Assembly: GCF_009749385.1 (NCBI RefSeq)
Contig: NZ_WBIN01000006.1
Location: forward strand, 248,001 to 312,000
DNA from: Agromyces allii
GTDB lineage: Bacteria > Actinomycetota > Actinomycetes > Actinomycetales > Microbacteriaceae
Length of the DNA stretch: 64,000 nt
Direction of reading: 5' to 3'
Below the pieces are notes generated by a model that saw only the letters and a list, made by a program, of their open reading frames with translations, made no database searches and was not told the DNA's origin. Below are positions 51,240 through 59,372 of the stretch, one piece after another. The position numbers and the translations under genes are program-made. Every line of letters begins with the position of its first letter. The first letter of the stretch is position 1.

Positions 51240-52489
51240 GCCGCCTCGCCTTCGCACTCGATCAGGCCACCGAAGACCGGCTGCTCGCCGACGCCGTCGA
51301 GCACGGTCACCTCATCGTGGGGCGCGCACTCGCCCAGGCGGAGCTCCTCGCCGGCATCGATGCGATCGCGCCCGAGGTCGTGCTCGTCGGGGCCGGTCGT
51401 TCTGCGCTGAGCGCGGCACTGCTCGAGGCCTGCGACATCCGCGGCATCCGCATCGTCGCGCTCGCTGCGAACGATGCCGAGCGCGCTCAGGCCCGGGCGC
51501 TCGGACTCCACGAGGTGTTCGCGCTCTCCGCGACCTGGCGGGAGCTCGAGCCGATCGTGAGCGGGGGAGTGCCCGTGGCGGCGGCAGGGCAGAGCGGCGC
51601 TGCCAGCCGTGAACCGGCGCGCACGGCACCGGTCATCGCCGTATGGGGCCCCGCCGGGGCCCCCGGACGCACGACCGTCGCCGTGAATCTCGCGGCCGAG
51701 CTCGCTGCGGCCGGGCATCGGGTCGCCCTCGTCGACGCCGATCCGTACGGCGGCGTCGTGGCCGCCTCGCTCGGCCTCCTCGACGAGGCGCCGGGGTTCG
51801 CCTCGGCATGCCGGCTCGCGGGCTCCGGGGCGCTCGACCGCGGCGAGCTCGAACGCATCGCGCAGCGCTACTCGAGCGCCCGAGCCTCGTTCGACGTGTT
51901 CACCGGACTGGTCGGGCCGAGCCGGTGGCCCGAACTCTCGCGCGACCGGGTCACGACCGCGCTCGGAGCGATCCGCGAGTGGGTCGACTACGTCGTGGTC
52001 GACACCGGATTCAGCCTCGAGCACGACGAGGAACTCACGAGCGACCAGTTTGCCCCTCGTCGCAATGCCGCCACGTTCGCGACGCTCGCCCTCGCCGACG
52101 AGGTCGTCGCCGTCGGCCTGGCCGACCCCGTCGGGCTCTCGCGCCTGCTCCGAGGCCACGCCGAACTGGTCGACCTCGTCGACCCCGGGCGCATCCGCGT
52201 GGTCGTGAACCGGGTGCGCGCGAGCGCCCTCGGCATCGACGCCTACGGGCAGGTGCGCCAGACGATGCGCCGATTCGCCGGGCTCTCCGACGTCGTCATG
52301 CTCCCGCACGACGGTCGGGCGGTCGACGCCGCGATCCTCACCGCGCGCACGCTCCGCGACGCCGCATCCAAGTCGCCGCTCCGCACGGCGATGCGCGATT
52401 TCGCGCACGACGTATTCCTCCCCGCGGTGCCTGTCACCGTGCCACGACGACGCTTCGGGCCGGTTCGCGCCGGTGTCGCGGCGAGCTGA
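51236..52489 (+). CDS. CpaE/ParA-like ATPase
   Basis: 417 residues from GTG 51236. The N-terminal 115 residues resemble a degenerate receiver domain (HLIVGRALAQAELLAGIDAI, VVLVGAGRSALSAALLE). A ParA/MinD ATPase follows: VIAVWGPAGAPGRTTVAVNL is the deviant Walker A, with Gly replacing the signature Lys of the KGGxGKT loop (APGRTT keeps Arg-Thr). VALVDADPYGG and YVVVDTGFSL supply A' and B motifs. CpaE proteins have this domain order and localise Tad pili. Without other pilus genes the role is open: polar placement, or an orphan remnant. Confidence 0.8.
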   Translation: MSRLAFALDQATEDRLLADAVEHGHLIVGRALAQAELLAGIDAIAPEVVLVGAGRSALSAALLEACDIRGIRIVALAANDAERAQARALGLHEVFALSATWRELEPIVSGGVPVAAAGQSGAASREPARTAPVIAVWGPAGAPGRTTVAVNLAAELAAAGHRVALVDADPYGGVVAASLGLLDEAPGFASACRLAGSGALDRGELERIAQRYSSARASFDVFTGLVGPSRWPELSRDRVTTALGAIREWVDYVVVDTGFSLEHDEELTSDQFAPRRNAATFATLALADEVVAVGLADPVGLSRLLRGHAELVDLVDPGRIRVVVNRVRASALGIDAYGQVRQTMRRFAGLSDVVMLPHDGRAVDAAILTARTLRDAASKSPLRTAMRDFAHDVFLPAVPVTVPRRRFGPVRAGVAAS

Positions 52490-52548
52490 CGCGACCCGGA
52501 GGCGACGCGGTCGCGGTGGCCGCGGCATCCGACCAGTACGCTTGAACC

Positions 52549-54042
52549 GTGTCGACCCTCAGTGATCTCGTCCTCGCGCAGGGCCGCAGCAGTCAGGCCG
52601 ATGTCGATTGGCTGCACATGCTGGTCGGCGACCTGCAGCTGCTCGCGGACCTCGCCTTCGCAGACATCGTCCTGTGGGTGCCGTCCGGAGACGACGACTT
52701 CGTCGCCGTCGCGCACTCGCGGCCGTCGAGCGCGGCCACGCTGTTCTATCGCGACTTCGTCGGGCAGCCCATCAAGTCGCAGTGGCGAGAACTCGTCGAC
52801 GAGGCGTTCGACGGCGCGCACATCGCCGATTCCTCGGCGCCCGACTGGTACGAGGAGATGCCGACCCGCGTTCGCGCCGTGCCCGTCATGCGGCGCCTGG
52901 CGCTGGCCGGCACGAAGGTCGCCCCCGAACCGGTCGCGGTCATCACGCGGCACACGAACCTCGGGGCGACGCGAACCGCGAGCCGGCAGGAGCTCACGTT
53001 CAACGAGTGCGCCGACGAGCTGTTCGAGATGATCGCCTCGGGCGACTTCCCTGATCTCGGTGCGCCGACCGGCCCGCGACGCGGCGCCCCGCGTGCGTCC
53101 GACGGGCTCATCCGGCTCGACGTCGACGGCACGACGACCTTCGCGAGCCCCAACGCGCTGTCGGCGTTCAACCGCATGGGCTTCGACGACGAGCTCGAGG
53201 GCGAGTCGCTCGCCGAGGTCACCACCCGCCTGCTGACGGGCAAGCTCGTGGTCGACGAATCCCTGCCGCTCGTGGTGACGGGTCGCGCCCCGTGGCGCAC
53301 CGACGTCGAGTCCCGGGGGGTCACGGTCTCGCTCCGGGCCATCCCGATCCGGCGCAGGGGCGAGCGCATCGGCGCGATCGTGCTGAGCCGCGACGTGACC
53401 GAGCTCCGCCACCAGGAGCAGGAGCTCATCACCAAAGACGCGACGATCCGCGAGATCCACCACCGCGTCAAGAACAACCTGCAGACGGTGGCGTCGCTGC
53501 TGCGCATCCAGGCGCGGCGCACGCACTCCGACGAGGCGCGCGAGGCGCTGACGCAGGCCATGCGCCGTGTCGGCGCGATCGCCGTCGTGCACGACACCCT
53601 GTCGGAGGGCCTCTCGCAGAACGTCGACTTCGACGCGGTGTTCGATCGCGCGTTGCTGCTCGTCGCCGAGGTCGCCTCGGCCCACAACACCACCGCGCAC
53701 CCGAAGCGCTCGGGCTCGTTCGGCGTCCTGCCGAGCGAGTACGCGACCCCGCTCGCGCTCGCGTTGACCGAACTCGTGACGAACGCGGTCGAACACGGAC
53801 TCGCGGGTCAGGAGGGCGACGTCGAGATCATGGCCGAGCGCTCCGACACGACGCTGACCGTGCAGGTGCGCGACACCGGATCCGGCCTGCCGGAGGGCAA
53901 GGTCGGCGAGGGCCTCGGCACGCAGATCGTGCGCACCCTCATCCAGGGCGAACTCGGCGGCACCATCGACTGGCACACCGTCGTCGGTCGCGGCACCGAG
54001 GTCACCATCGAGGTCCCGCTGCGCTGGATCACCGCGGTCTAA
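52549..54042 (+). CDS. pdtaS: Sensor histidine kinase PdtaS
   Basis: 497 residues from GTG 52549; TACGCT at 52537-52542 ends 6 nt before it, so the transcript is probably leaderless. Residues 1-150 are a GAF-like sensor, about 180-290 a PAS-like domain (GLIRLDVDGTTTFASPNALS), then HisKA_2 with IREIHHRVKNNLQTVASLLR (phospho-His) and an HWE/HATPase domain with LALTELVTNAVEHGL and DTGSGLP. No span is seen, so it is a soluble cytoplasmic kinase. It matches mycobacterial Rv3220c, whose partner PdtaR is an RNA-binding ANTAR regulator. The gene is convergent with whiB1, as in mycobacteria. No pdtaR-like gene is in the window. Confidence 0.93.
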   Translation: MSTLSDLVLAQGRSSQADVDWLHMLVGDLQLLADLAFADIVLWVPSGDDDFVAVAHSRPSSAATLFYRDFVGQPIKSQWRELVDEAFDGAHIADSSAPDWYEEMPTRVRAVPVMRRLALAGTKVAPEPVAVITRHTNLGATRTASRQELTFNECADELFEMIASGDFPDLGAPTGPRRGAPRASDGLIRLDVDGTTTFASPNALSAFNRMGFDDELEGESLAEVTTRLLTGKLVVDESLPLVVTGRAPWRTDVESRGVTVSLRAIPIRRRGERIGAIVLSRDVTELRHQEQELITKDATIREIHHRVKNNLQTVASLLRIQARRTHSDEAREALTQAMRRVGAIAVVHDTLSEGLSQNVDFDAVFDRALLLVAEVASAHNTTAHPKRSGSFGVLPSEYATPLALALTELVTNAVEHGLAGQEGDVEIMAERSDTTLTVQVRDTGSGLPEGKVGEGLGTQIVRTLIQGELGGTIDWHTVVGRGTEVTIEVPLRWITAV

Positions 54043-54223
54043 GGGCTCGCCGAGCGATCAACGAGTGGAGCGCGGCCGAGCGAGCGGATGCCGCGGTCGC
54101 GCGTGCCGTCGACGGCATCCACAGTTCGTGATCCGCGCGCGTGACACCTGCCCGCGGCGCCGCGCGGTGGAGCGCTCGCAGTCCGGCCCGGGTCGGCCGC
54201 CGGCCCGCAGGGGGCACACGAAA

Positions 54224-54254
54224 CGACGCCGTGGCCTCGAGGGCCACGGCGTCG
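54224..54254 (-). terminator. whiB1 terminator
   Basis: CGACGCCGTGGCC (54224-54236) pairs with 54242-54254 around a 5-nt loop. On the minus strand the stem is followed by TTTCGTG. It lies 24 bp beyond the whiB1 stop. Confidence 0.8.
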
Positions 54255-54277
54255 CTCCGTGCTGTGGTGCAGGCTGG

Positions 54278-54526
54278 TCAGCCGGCGCGGCGCGCGCGGG
54301 CTGCGCGGCGCTTGAGGGCGCGGCGCTCGTCTTCGCTGAGGCCACCCCAGACACCCGAGTCCTGGCCGGTCTCGAGGGCGTACTGGAGGCAGATCTCGGT
54401 GACGGTGCATCGGGCGCACACGGCCTTCGCCTTCTCGATCTGGTCGACTGCGGGACCAGTGTTGCCGACCGGGAAGAAAAGCTCCGGGTCAGCCGTGAGG
54501 CAGGCGGCCTTGTCGCGCCAATCCAT
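54278..54526 (-). CDS. whiB1: WhiB-family iron-sulfur transcription factor WhiB1
   Basis: 82 residues from ATG 54526 with AAGGAG 7 nt upstream. MDWRDKAACLTADPELFFP begins exactly as WhiB1. The four [4Fe-4S] ligands are Cys9 and the three in AVCARCTVTEICLQYA; SGVWGGLSEDERRALKRR is the turn and basic tail. WhiB1 is an essential, NO-sensitive regulator that binds the region-4 domain of the main sigma factor in mycobacteria. Neighbouring pdtaS is also the mycobacterial arrangement. A large inverted-repeat element lies 82-148 bp upstream (54608-54674). Confidence 0.95.
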   Translation of the reverse strand: MDWRDKAACLTADPELFFPVGNTGPAVDQIEKAKAVCARCTVTEICLQYALETGQDSGVWGGLSEDERRALKRRAARARRAG

Positions 54527-54607
54527 GAAGATGCTCCTTGCGATGTGTTTCGTCTGCAGACGCGCACGATTGCGCGAGCCGTAGCCGGCTGTGCTGCATT
54601 GGGGGAA

Positions 54608-54674
54608 AGGCCGAATTACGGGAAGTAGGATCGGTATCGATCGGCTCACGTCCCTGTGAGCATCAATTCGGCCT
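54608..54674. promoter_or_regulatory. Nested inverted repeats upstream of whiB1
   Basis: AGGCCGAATT (54608-54617) and its exact complement AATTCGGCCT (54665-54674) frame 47 bp. Inside that lies a second repeat, CTCAC-N6-GTGAG (54645-54660). The element lies in the divergent gap between whiB1 and the four-span membrane protein. It could be a CRP-like or other dimer site, or a folding 5' leader of whiB1. Confidence 0.5.
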
Positions 54675-54730
54675 CATAAATGTTCGCATAGTGATGAGAC
54701 CGAATCAATAGCCGTGAATGGGATAACGCT

Positions 54731-55189
54731 GTGAATACCGACGAAACCAACGCGAACATGCCGCAGGACGCATCTGATGCCGGCGGCGTCCGCGCCGCGC
54801 TCATCACGGTGTCGGGCGTGCTCGTGCTCGAGGCGCTCGGGCTCGTCGCGGTGGTGGTCTGGCTCGTCGTCGACCTGCTCTCGCTCGCGCCGTCGTCGTA
54901 CGCGACGGCGATCGCCCTGCTCGTCCTCGTGCTCATCGCCGCGCTGTGGGTCGGAGCGGTCGCGGTCGGTTCGCTCCGACGCGCGCCGTGGGCGCGGGGG
55001 TCGGCGATCGTGTGGCAGGTGCTGCAGGTGTCGATCGCGGTCGGCGCGTTCCAGGGCATGTTCGCGAGGCCCGATGTCGGCTGGGTGCTGCTCGTGCCGG
55101 CGATCACGGTGATCGGCCTGCTGCTCTGGACGCCCGTGCGCCTGGCCTACACGCGCGCCGACGACGAACGGGCGCCGCACGGCGCGTGA
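54731..55189 (+). CDS. Four-span membrane protein, unknown function
   Basis: 152 residues from GTG 54731. After a polar, Asn/Asp-rich N-terminus come four hydrophobic helices: ALITVSGVLVLEALGLVAVV, a second around 45-70, WVGAVAVGSLRRAP region, and VGWVLLVPAITVIGLLLWTP. LRRAPWARGSAIVWQVLQVS is a loop conserved in similar small actinobacterial proteins near whiB1/aroA. The C-terminal tail is short and charged. I do not assign a family. It is divergent from whiB1 and convergent with bcp. Confidence 0.75.
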   Translation: MNTDETNANMPQDASDAGGVRAALITVSGVLVLEALGLVAVVVWLVVDLLSLAPSSYATAIALLVLVLIAALWVGAVAVGSLRRAPWARGSAIVWQVLQVSIAVGAFQGMFARPDVGWVLLVPAITVIGLLLWTPVRLAYTRADDERAPHGA

Positions 55190-55229
55190 ACGTCGTGGGC
55201 GCCCGTCGGCGTGGATCGCGGCGGCGAGC

Positions 55230-55706
55230 CTAGCCGTCGAGCCCGAGCTCGCGGCGCACCCGTGCGACGTGCCCGGTGGCCTTGACGTTGTACCAGGCGT
55301 GCTCGATGACGCCGTCGACGCCGATGACCAGGGTCGAGCGGATCGAGCCGACGTACGTCTTGCCGTAGTTCTGCTTCTCGCCCCAGACGCCGTAGCGCTG
55401 CTGCACGGCGAGGTCCTCGTCGGAGAGGAGCGTGTAGTTCAGGCTGTCGCGTTCGGCGAACCTGGCGAGCTTCTCGACCGCGTCCTTCGAGACGCCGACG
55501 ACGCGCACGCCGGCCGACGCGAACGAGTTGAGGTTGTCGCGGAAGTCGCAGGCCTCGGTGGTGCAGCCGGGCGTCATCGCCTCGGGGTAGAAGTAGAGCA
55601 CGACGCGTTCGCCGCGCAGCTCCGAGAGGGTGACGGGGGTGCCGTGCTGGTCGTTCAGGGTGAAGTCTGGTGCGAGGTCGCCGGGGGCGAGTCGTGCATG
55701 GGTCAT
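55230..55706 (-). CDS. bcp: Thioredoxin-dependent thiol peroxidase (BCP/PrxQ)
   Basis: 158 residues. VVLYFYPEAMTPGCTTEACD holds peroxidatic Cys48 (TPGCT) and resolving Cys53, five residues apart as in E. coli BCP. GDLAPDFTLNDQHGTPVTLS opens the AhpC/TSA fold, and GEKQNYGKTYVGSIRSTLVI has the conserved Arg-Ser/Thr region. It reduces peroxides with electrons from thioredoxin in the cytoplasm. It follows aroA-rsgA on the same strand after 94 bp, and lies near the thiol-stress sigma factor sigR; its regulation by SigR is only a guess. Confidence 0.95.
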   Translation of the reverse strand: MTHARLAPGDLAPDFTLNDQHGTPVTLSELRGERVVLYFYPEAMTPGCTTEACDFRDNLNSFASAGVRVVGVSKDAVEKLARFAERDSLNYTLLSDEDLAVQQRYGVWGEKQNYGKTYVGSIRSTLVIGVDGVIEHAWYNVKATGHVARVRRELGLDG

Positions 55707-55800
55707 GCGTCCATGGTGTCACGGCTTCGCTGCGTCCGAGGTGGGGGCGATGGCGTCGCCGGATGCCGCGGGCGACTCGCAGGCCGCGCGCAGGCGGTGC

Positions 55801-56841
55801 TCAGCGGAACGTCTCGAGCAGTCGTTGCAGCGAGTCGAGGCGGGCGCGGCCGGTGTCGCCGAGCTCTCCGGCGTCGACGGCCTCGACGATGGCGCAGTCG
55901 GGTGCATCGGGCAGGTGCGTGCAGCCGCGCGGGCAGCGCTCGGCGATCGCGGCCAGGTCGCTGAACGCGCCCAGGATGTTCGAGGGGTCGACGTGGCCGA
56001 GGCCGAACGAGCGCACCCCGGGGGTGTCGATGACCCAGCCGCGGCCGGCCGGCGAGTCGAGGCGCAGCGAGACCGTCGAGGACGAGGTGTGGCGTCCGCG
56101 GCCGGTGACGGTGTTGACGACGCCCGTCGCGCGATCGGCGCCGGGCACGAGCGCGTTCACGAGCGTCGACTTGCCGACGCCCGAGTGGCCGACGAACACG
56201 GTGCGGTGGTCGACGAGCTCGGCGGTGATGAGGTCGATCGGCATGTCGTCGGTGCGCGAGCGCACGACGGGCAGGTCGAGTCCGGCGAAGTTCTCGAGGA
56301 ACTCGGACGGGTCGGCGAGGTCGGTCTTGGTGATGCAGAGGATCGGCTGGATGCGGGCGTCGTAGGCGGCGACGAGGTAGCGGTCGACGAGCCGGATGCG
56401 CGGTTCGGGGTTCGCCGCGGCGACGACGATGAGCATCTGGTCGGCGTTGGCGACGATGACGCGCTCCACCTCGTCGGTGTCGTCGGCGCTGCGGCGCAGC
56501 AGCGTGCTGCGTTCGAGCACGCGCACGATGCGGGCGAGCGAGCCCTCGTCGCCCGTGGTGTCGCCGACGAGGTCGACGCGGTCGCCCGTCACGACGGACT
56601 TGCGACGCAGCTCGCTCGCGCGGGCGGCGGTCAGGGTGCGCTCGTCTGGGCCGTTCTCGTCGACCATGACCGTGTAACGGCCGCGGTCGACGCCGAGCAC
56701 GAGGCCGACGACGGCGTCGGCGTGCTGCGGACGCACCTTCGTGCGGGGCCTGCTGCCGCGACGACTGGGACGCACCCGCACGCTCGACTCGTCGAACTCG
56801 GGTTCGTCGTCTTCGTCGTCGCCAGCGTCCCACCAGCTCAT
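55801..56841 (-). CDS. rsgA: Ribosome small-subunit GTPase RsgA
   Basis: 346 residues from ATG 56841, overlapping the aroA stop by 4 nt (ATGA). The acidic and Arg-rich N-terminus precedes an OB-like domain ([17 protein letters not shown]). The GTPase is circularly permuted: ITKTDL (G4) comes first, then [15 protein letters not shown] (G1), and [11 protein letters not shown] (G3), as in all RsgA/YjeQ proteins. The C-terminal zinc knuckle is [16 protein letters not shown] (Cys, Cys, His, Cys). It assists late 30S assembly. Coupling to aroA is the usual actinobacterial arrangement. Confidence 0.95.
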   Translation of the reverse strand: MSWWDAGDDEDDEPEFDESSVRVRPSRRGSRPRTKVRPQHADAVVGLVLGVDRGRYTVMVDENGPDERTLTAARASELRRKSVVTGDRVDLVGDTTGDEGSLARIVRVLERSTLLRRSADDTDEVERVIVANADQMLIVVAAANPEPRIRLVDRYLVAAYDARIQPILCITKTDLADPSEFLENFAGLDLPVVRSRTDDMPIDLITAELVDHRTVFVGHSGVGKSTLVNALVPGADRATGVVNTVTGRGRHTSSSTVSLRLDSPAGRGWVIDTPGVRSFGLGHVDPSNILGAFSDLAAIAERCPRGCTHLPDAPDCAIVEAVDAGELGDTGRARLDSLQRLLETFR

Positions 56842-58208
56842 GCGAGCATCTGCTCCCAGAGCGCGGTGAACTGGGGCAGCGTCTTGCTCGTGGAGCCGAT
56901 GTCGTCGACGATCACGCCGTCGACGGCGAGCCCGACGATCGCGCCCGTCGTGGCCATGCGGTGGTCGGCGTAGGCGCGCCACGGGCCGCCGTGCAGCGGT
57001 GCGGGCACGATGTGCAGGCCGTCGTCGAGTTCGCGCACGTCGCCGCCGAGGCCGTTCAGCTCGGCGACGAGCGCCGCGAGCCGGTCGGTCTCGTGGTGGC
57101 GGATGTGCCCGATGCCCGTGAACGTGCTGGGCCCGTCGGCGAACGCGGCGAGGGCGACGAGGTTCGGCACGAGCTCGCCGGCCTCGGAGAGGTCGAGATC
57201 GGCTCCGCGGATGCCGCGGCCGCCGTCGCCCGTGCGCTCGGGCGCCTGCACGGTGAGCCGGTCGCCGACGCGTTCGACGCGCGCGCCGAAGCGGGGGAGC
57301 AGGTGCTCGAGCTGGGCGCCGACCTGCGTCGTGGTGTCGGGCCAGCCGACGATGCTGACACTGCCGCCCGCGACGAGCGCGGCGACGAGGAACGGCGCCG
57401 CATTCGAGAGATCGGGCTCGATCGCGACATCCACCGCTCGGATCGGGCCGGGTTCGACGACCCAGCGCCCGGGTTCGGGGGAGGAGACCTCGATGCCGCG
57501 TTGACGCAGCGTCTCGATGGTCATCTCGATGTGCGGCAGGCTCGGAAGGCGCTCGCCCGTGTGGCGGAGGTCGAGCCCGCGTTCGAAGCGGGCCGCCGAG
57601 AGCAGCAGGCCCGAGACGAACTGGCTGGAGGCCGAGGCGTCGAGCTCGACCGCGCCGCCCTCGACGCGTCCGGTGCCGTGCACGGTGAACGGCAGCGCGC
57701 CGCGGCGGTCGTCGTCGAGGTCGACGCCGAGTGCGCGCAGGCCCTCGATCGAACCGCCCATCGGCCGGCGCCGGGCGCCCTCGTCGCCGTCGAAGGTGGT
57801 GGGGCCGAGCGCGAGCGCTGCGACCGGCGGCACGAAGCGCATGACGGTGCCGGCGAGGCCGCACTCGACGGTGGTGGAGCCGAGCAGCTCGTCGGCCGGG
57901 ATGACGCGCAGGTCGTCGCCGAAGCCGCCGGTGGCCGGCATCCGCTCGAACGAGGTGCCGAGGGCGCGCAGCGCGTCGATCATGAGCTCGCTGTCGCGCG
58001 ACCAGAGCGGCGCATGCAGCGTCGAGGGGCCGTCGGCGAGGGCCGCGAGCACGAGCTCGCGGTTGGTCAGCGACTTCGAGCCGGGCAGCGCGAGCACCGA
58101 GTCGAGGGGCTGCGCGGCGACGGGCGCGAGCCACCCGGGGTCGGGCTCGGTCTCGCGGCGATCGCCGTAGGGATCGAACTCTGGCTCGGAATACTTCTGG
58201 ATCTGCAT
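56838..58208 (-). CDS. aroA: 3-phosphoshikimate 1-carboxyvinyltransferase (EPSP synthase)
   Basis: 456 residues from ATG 58208, slightly long at the N-terminus. [19 protein letters not shown] has the PEP/shikimate Lys45; [16 protein letters not shown] is the glyphosate-site loop; [17 protein letters not shown] has the catalytic Asp; [13 protein letters not shown] has the catalytic Glu; [14 protein letters not shown] closes domain 1. It condenses shikimate-3-phosphate and phosphoenolpyruvate for aromatic amino acid synthesis. The loop has Phe where many plant-type enzymes have Pro. The start is probably leaderless: TACTGT lies on the minus strand about 10 nt upstream. Confidence 0.95.
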   Translation of the reverse strand: MQIQKYSEPEFDPYGDRRETEPDPGWLAPVAAQPLDSVLALPGSKSLTNRELVLAALADGPSTLHAPLWSRDSELMIDALRALGTSFERMPATGGFGDDLRVIPADELLGSTTVECGLAGTVMRFVPPVAALALGPTTFDGDEGARRRPMGGSIEGLRALGVDLDDDRRGALPFTVHGTGRVEGGAVELDASASSQFVSGLLLSAARFERGLDLRHTGERLPSLPHIEMTIETLRQRGIEVSSPEPGRWVVEPGPIRAVDVAIEPDLSNAAPFLVAALVAGGSVSIVGWPDTTTQVGAQLEHLLPRFGARVERVGDRLTVQAPERTGDGGRGIRGADLDLSEAGELVPNLVALAAFADGPSTFTGIGHIRHHETDRLAALVAELNGLGGDVRELDDGLHIVPAPLHGGPWRAYADHRMATTGAIVGLAVDGVIVDDIGSTSKTLPQFTALWEQMLA

Positions 58209-58213
58209 CGGTT
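58188..58213 (+). promoter_or_regulatory. Candidate SigR-dependent promoter of sigR
   Basis: GGAAT (58188-58192), exactly 18 nt, then GTT (58211-58213), is the full consensus of Streptomyces SigR promoters (GGAAT-N18-GTT). It reads toward sigR, starts inside the 5' end of the divergent aroA, and would initiate near 58220. A GGAAGGAG ribosome-binding site and an in-frame start follow at once. It matches the position of the autoregulated sigR promoter in Streptomyces. Confidence 0.75.
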
Positions 58214-58223
58214 ACCAACAGTA

Positions 58224-58237
58224 GCGTTCGCGAACGC
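58224..58237. promoter_or_regulatory. Palindrome GCGTTCGCGAACGC between aroA and sigR
   Basis: A perfect 14-bp palindrome lies near the expected start of the SigR-type transcript and between the -10 and expected -35 of the leaderless aroA promoter. The core GTTCGCGAAC recurs at 45777-45786 upstream of secA. The binding factor is unknown. Confidence 0.4.
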
Positions 58238-58338
58238 GGAAGGAGTTGATGCGCGTGCCCGTGGCAGAGCTGCGTACCCCCATCACGACGGCGTCGACCT
58301 CGATGTCGGCACCCGTCTCGACCCGTCGGCGCCGCAGG

Positions 58339-58366
58339 GTGACGTCTCAGGGCGACGGCCTAGGAT
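58339..58366 (+). promoter_or_regulatory. Proximal promoter of sigR (leaderless short form)
   Basis: GTGACG (58339-58344), 16 nt, TAGGAT (58361-58366), ends 8 nt before ATG 58375. It would give a leaderless transcript for the short sigma factor only. Confidence 0.6.
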
Positions 58367-58374
58367 GGCCGGTG

Positions 58375-59013
58375 ATGACTGCCGACGAGATCGACACCGC
58401 ACCGGAGTCCGAGCGTCCGCTCGGCGAACTGTTCGAAGAGCAGGCACTGCCCTTCATCGATCAGCTGTACGCCGCGGCGCTCCGCATGACGAAGAACCCC
58501 GCCGATGCGCAAGACCTGGTGCAGGAGACGTTCGTGAAGGCCTATGCGGCCTTCGGGCAGTTCACGCAGGGCACGAACCTCAAGGCGTGGCTGTACCGCA
58601 TCCTCACGAACACCTTCATCAACACGTACCGCAAGAAGCAGCGCGAGCCGTATCAGGGCACGATCGACGAGCTCGAGGACTGGCAGCTCGGCGGCGCCGA
58701 GTCGACCACGGCGCGCTCGACGCGGTCGGCCGAGGCCGAGGCGATCGACCACCTGCCCGACAGCGCCGTGAAGGACGCGCTCCAGGCGCTGCCCGAGGAC
58801 TTCCGCCTCGCGGTCTACTTCGCCGACGTCGAGGGCTTCTCGTACCAAGAGATCGCCGACATGATGAACACCCCCATCGGGACCGTGATGAGCCGACTGC
58901 ATCGAGGCAGGCGGCTGCTGCGCGAGTCCCTCGCCGAGTACGCGAGCGAGCAGGGCATCGCCACTGCCGCACCGACCCCCAAGAGGCAGAAGTTGCCGAG
59001 GAGCCCGAAATGA
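58375..59013 (+). CDS. sigR: ECF sigma factor SigR (SigH), thiol-oxidative stress
   Basis: 212 residues from ATG 58375. [40 protein letters not shown] and [20 protein letters not shown] are sigma regions 2.1-2.4; [40 protein letters not shown] and [12 protein letters not shown] form region 4. It directs RNA polymerase to thioredoxin, protease and chaperone genes under disulfide stress. The frame is open upstream: ATG 58249 and GTG 58255 follow a GGAAGGAG and would add 42 or 40 residues ([20 protein letters not shown] region), like the unstable SigR' isoform of Streptomyces. The stop overlaps rsrA by 4 nt. Confidence 0.93.
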   Translation: MTADEIDTAPESERPLGELFEEQALPFIDQLYAAALRMTKNPADAQDLVQETFVKAYAAFGQFTQGTNLKAWLYRILTNTFINTYRKKQREPYQGTIDELEDWQLGGAESTTARSTRSAEAEAIDHLPDSAVKDALQALPEDFRLAVYFADVEGFSYQEIADMMNTPIGTVMSRLHRGRRLLRESLAEYASEQGIATAAPTPKRQKLPRSPK

Positions 59014-59267
59014 ACGACTGCGGCTGTGAGAAGGCCCGTGCAGAACTCGAGGAGTACCTGCACCACGAACTCGCCAGTGCGGATGCCGCCGACATCCGTG
59101 CGCACGTCGAGAACTGCCCCGACTGCTCGAACGAGGTGCGCGTGGGCGTCGCCATCACCGAGGTGATGCAGCGCGCCTGCAAGGAGAGCGCTCCCGAGAC
59201 GCTGCGCACCCTGGTGCTCGCGCAGATCCGCACGGTGCAGGCCGGTCACGGGGTCGCAGCCGACTGA
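59010..59267 (+). CDS. rsrA: Redox-sensing zinc anti-sigma factor RsrA
   Basis: 85 residues; ATG 59010 overlaps the sigR stop (ATGA). [20 protein letters not shown] has the N-terminal Cys pair, and [12 protein letters not shown] is the HxxxCxxC zinc motif of ZAS anti-sigma factors (His32, Cys36, Cys39). Oxidation forms a disulfide, releases zinc and frees SigR. Size, motif and coupling to sigR match RsrA/RshA. The C-terminal region [14 protein letters not shown] is amphipathic, not membrane-spanning, so the protein is cytoplasmic. Confidence 0.95.
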   Translation: MNDCGCEKARAELEEYLHHELASADAADIRAHVENCPDCSNEVRVGVAITEVMQRACKESAPETLRTLVLAQIRTVQAGHGVAAD

Positions 59268-59372
59268 TCCCGGGCGCGCCGCCGGTCCTCGGCGGCCGCG
59301 ACGGTCACCCGCTCGACGTTCAACCGTTCGACGGACGCCGGCGCACGAGGTGCGCGCGTAGCGTCGAGGGTG

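Noticed and set aside
54043-54277. Possible small gene in the 235-bp gap between pdtaS and whiB1
   Set aside because: No frame has a start with ribosome-binding site and protein-like composition; the gap holds terminator hairpins.
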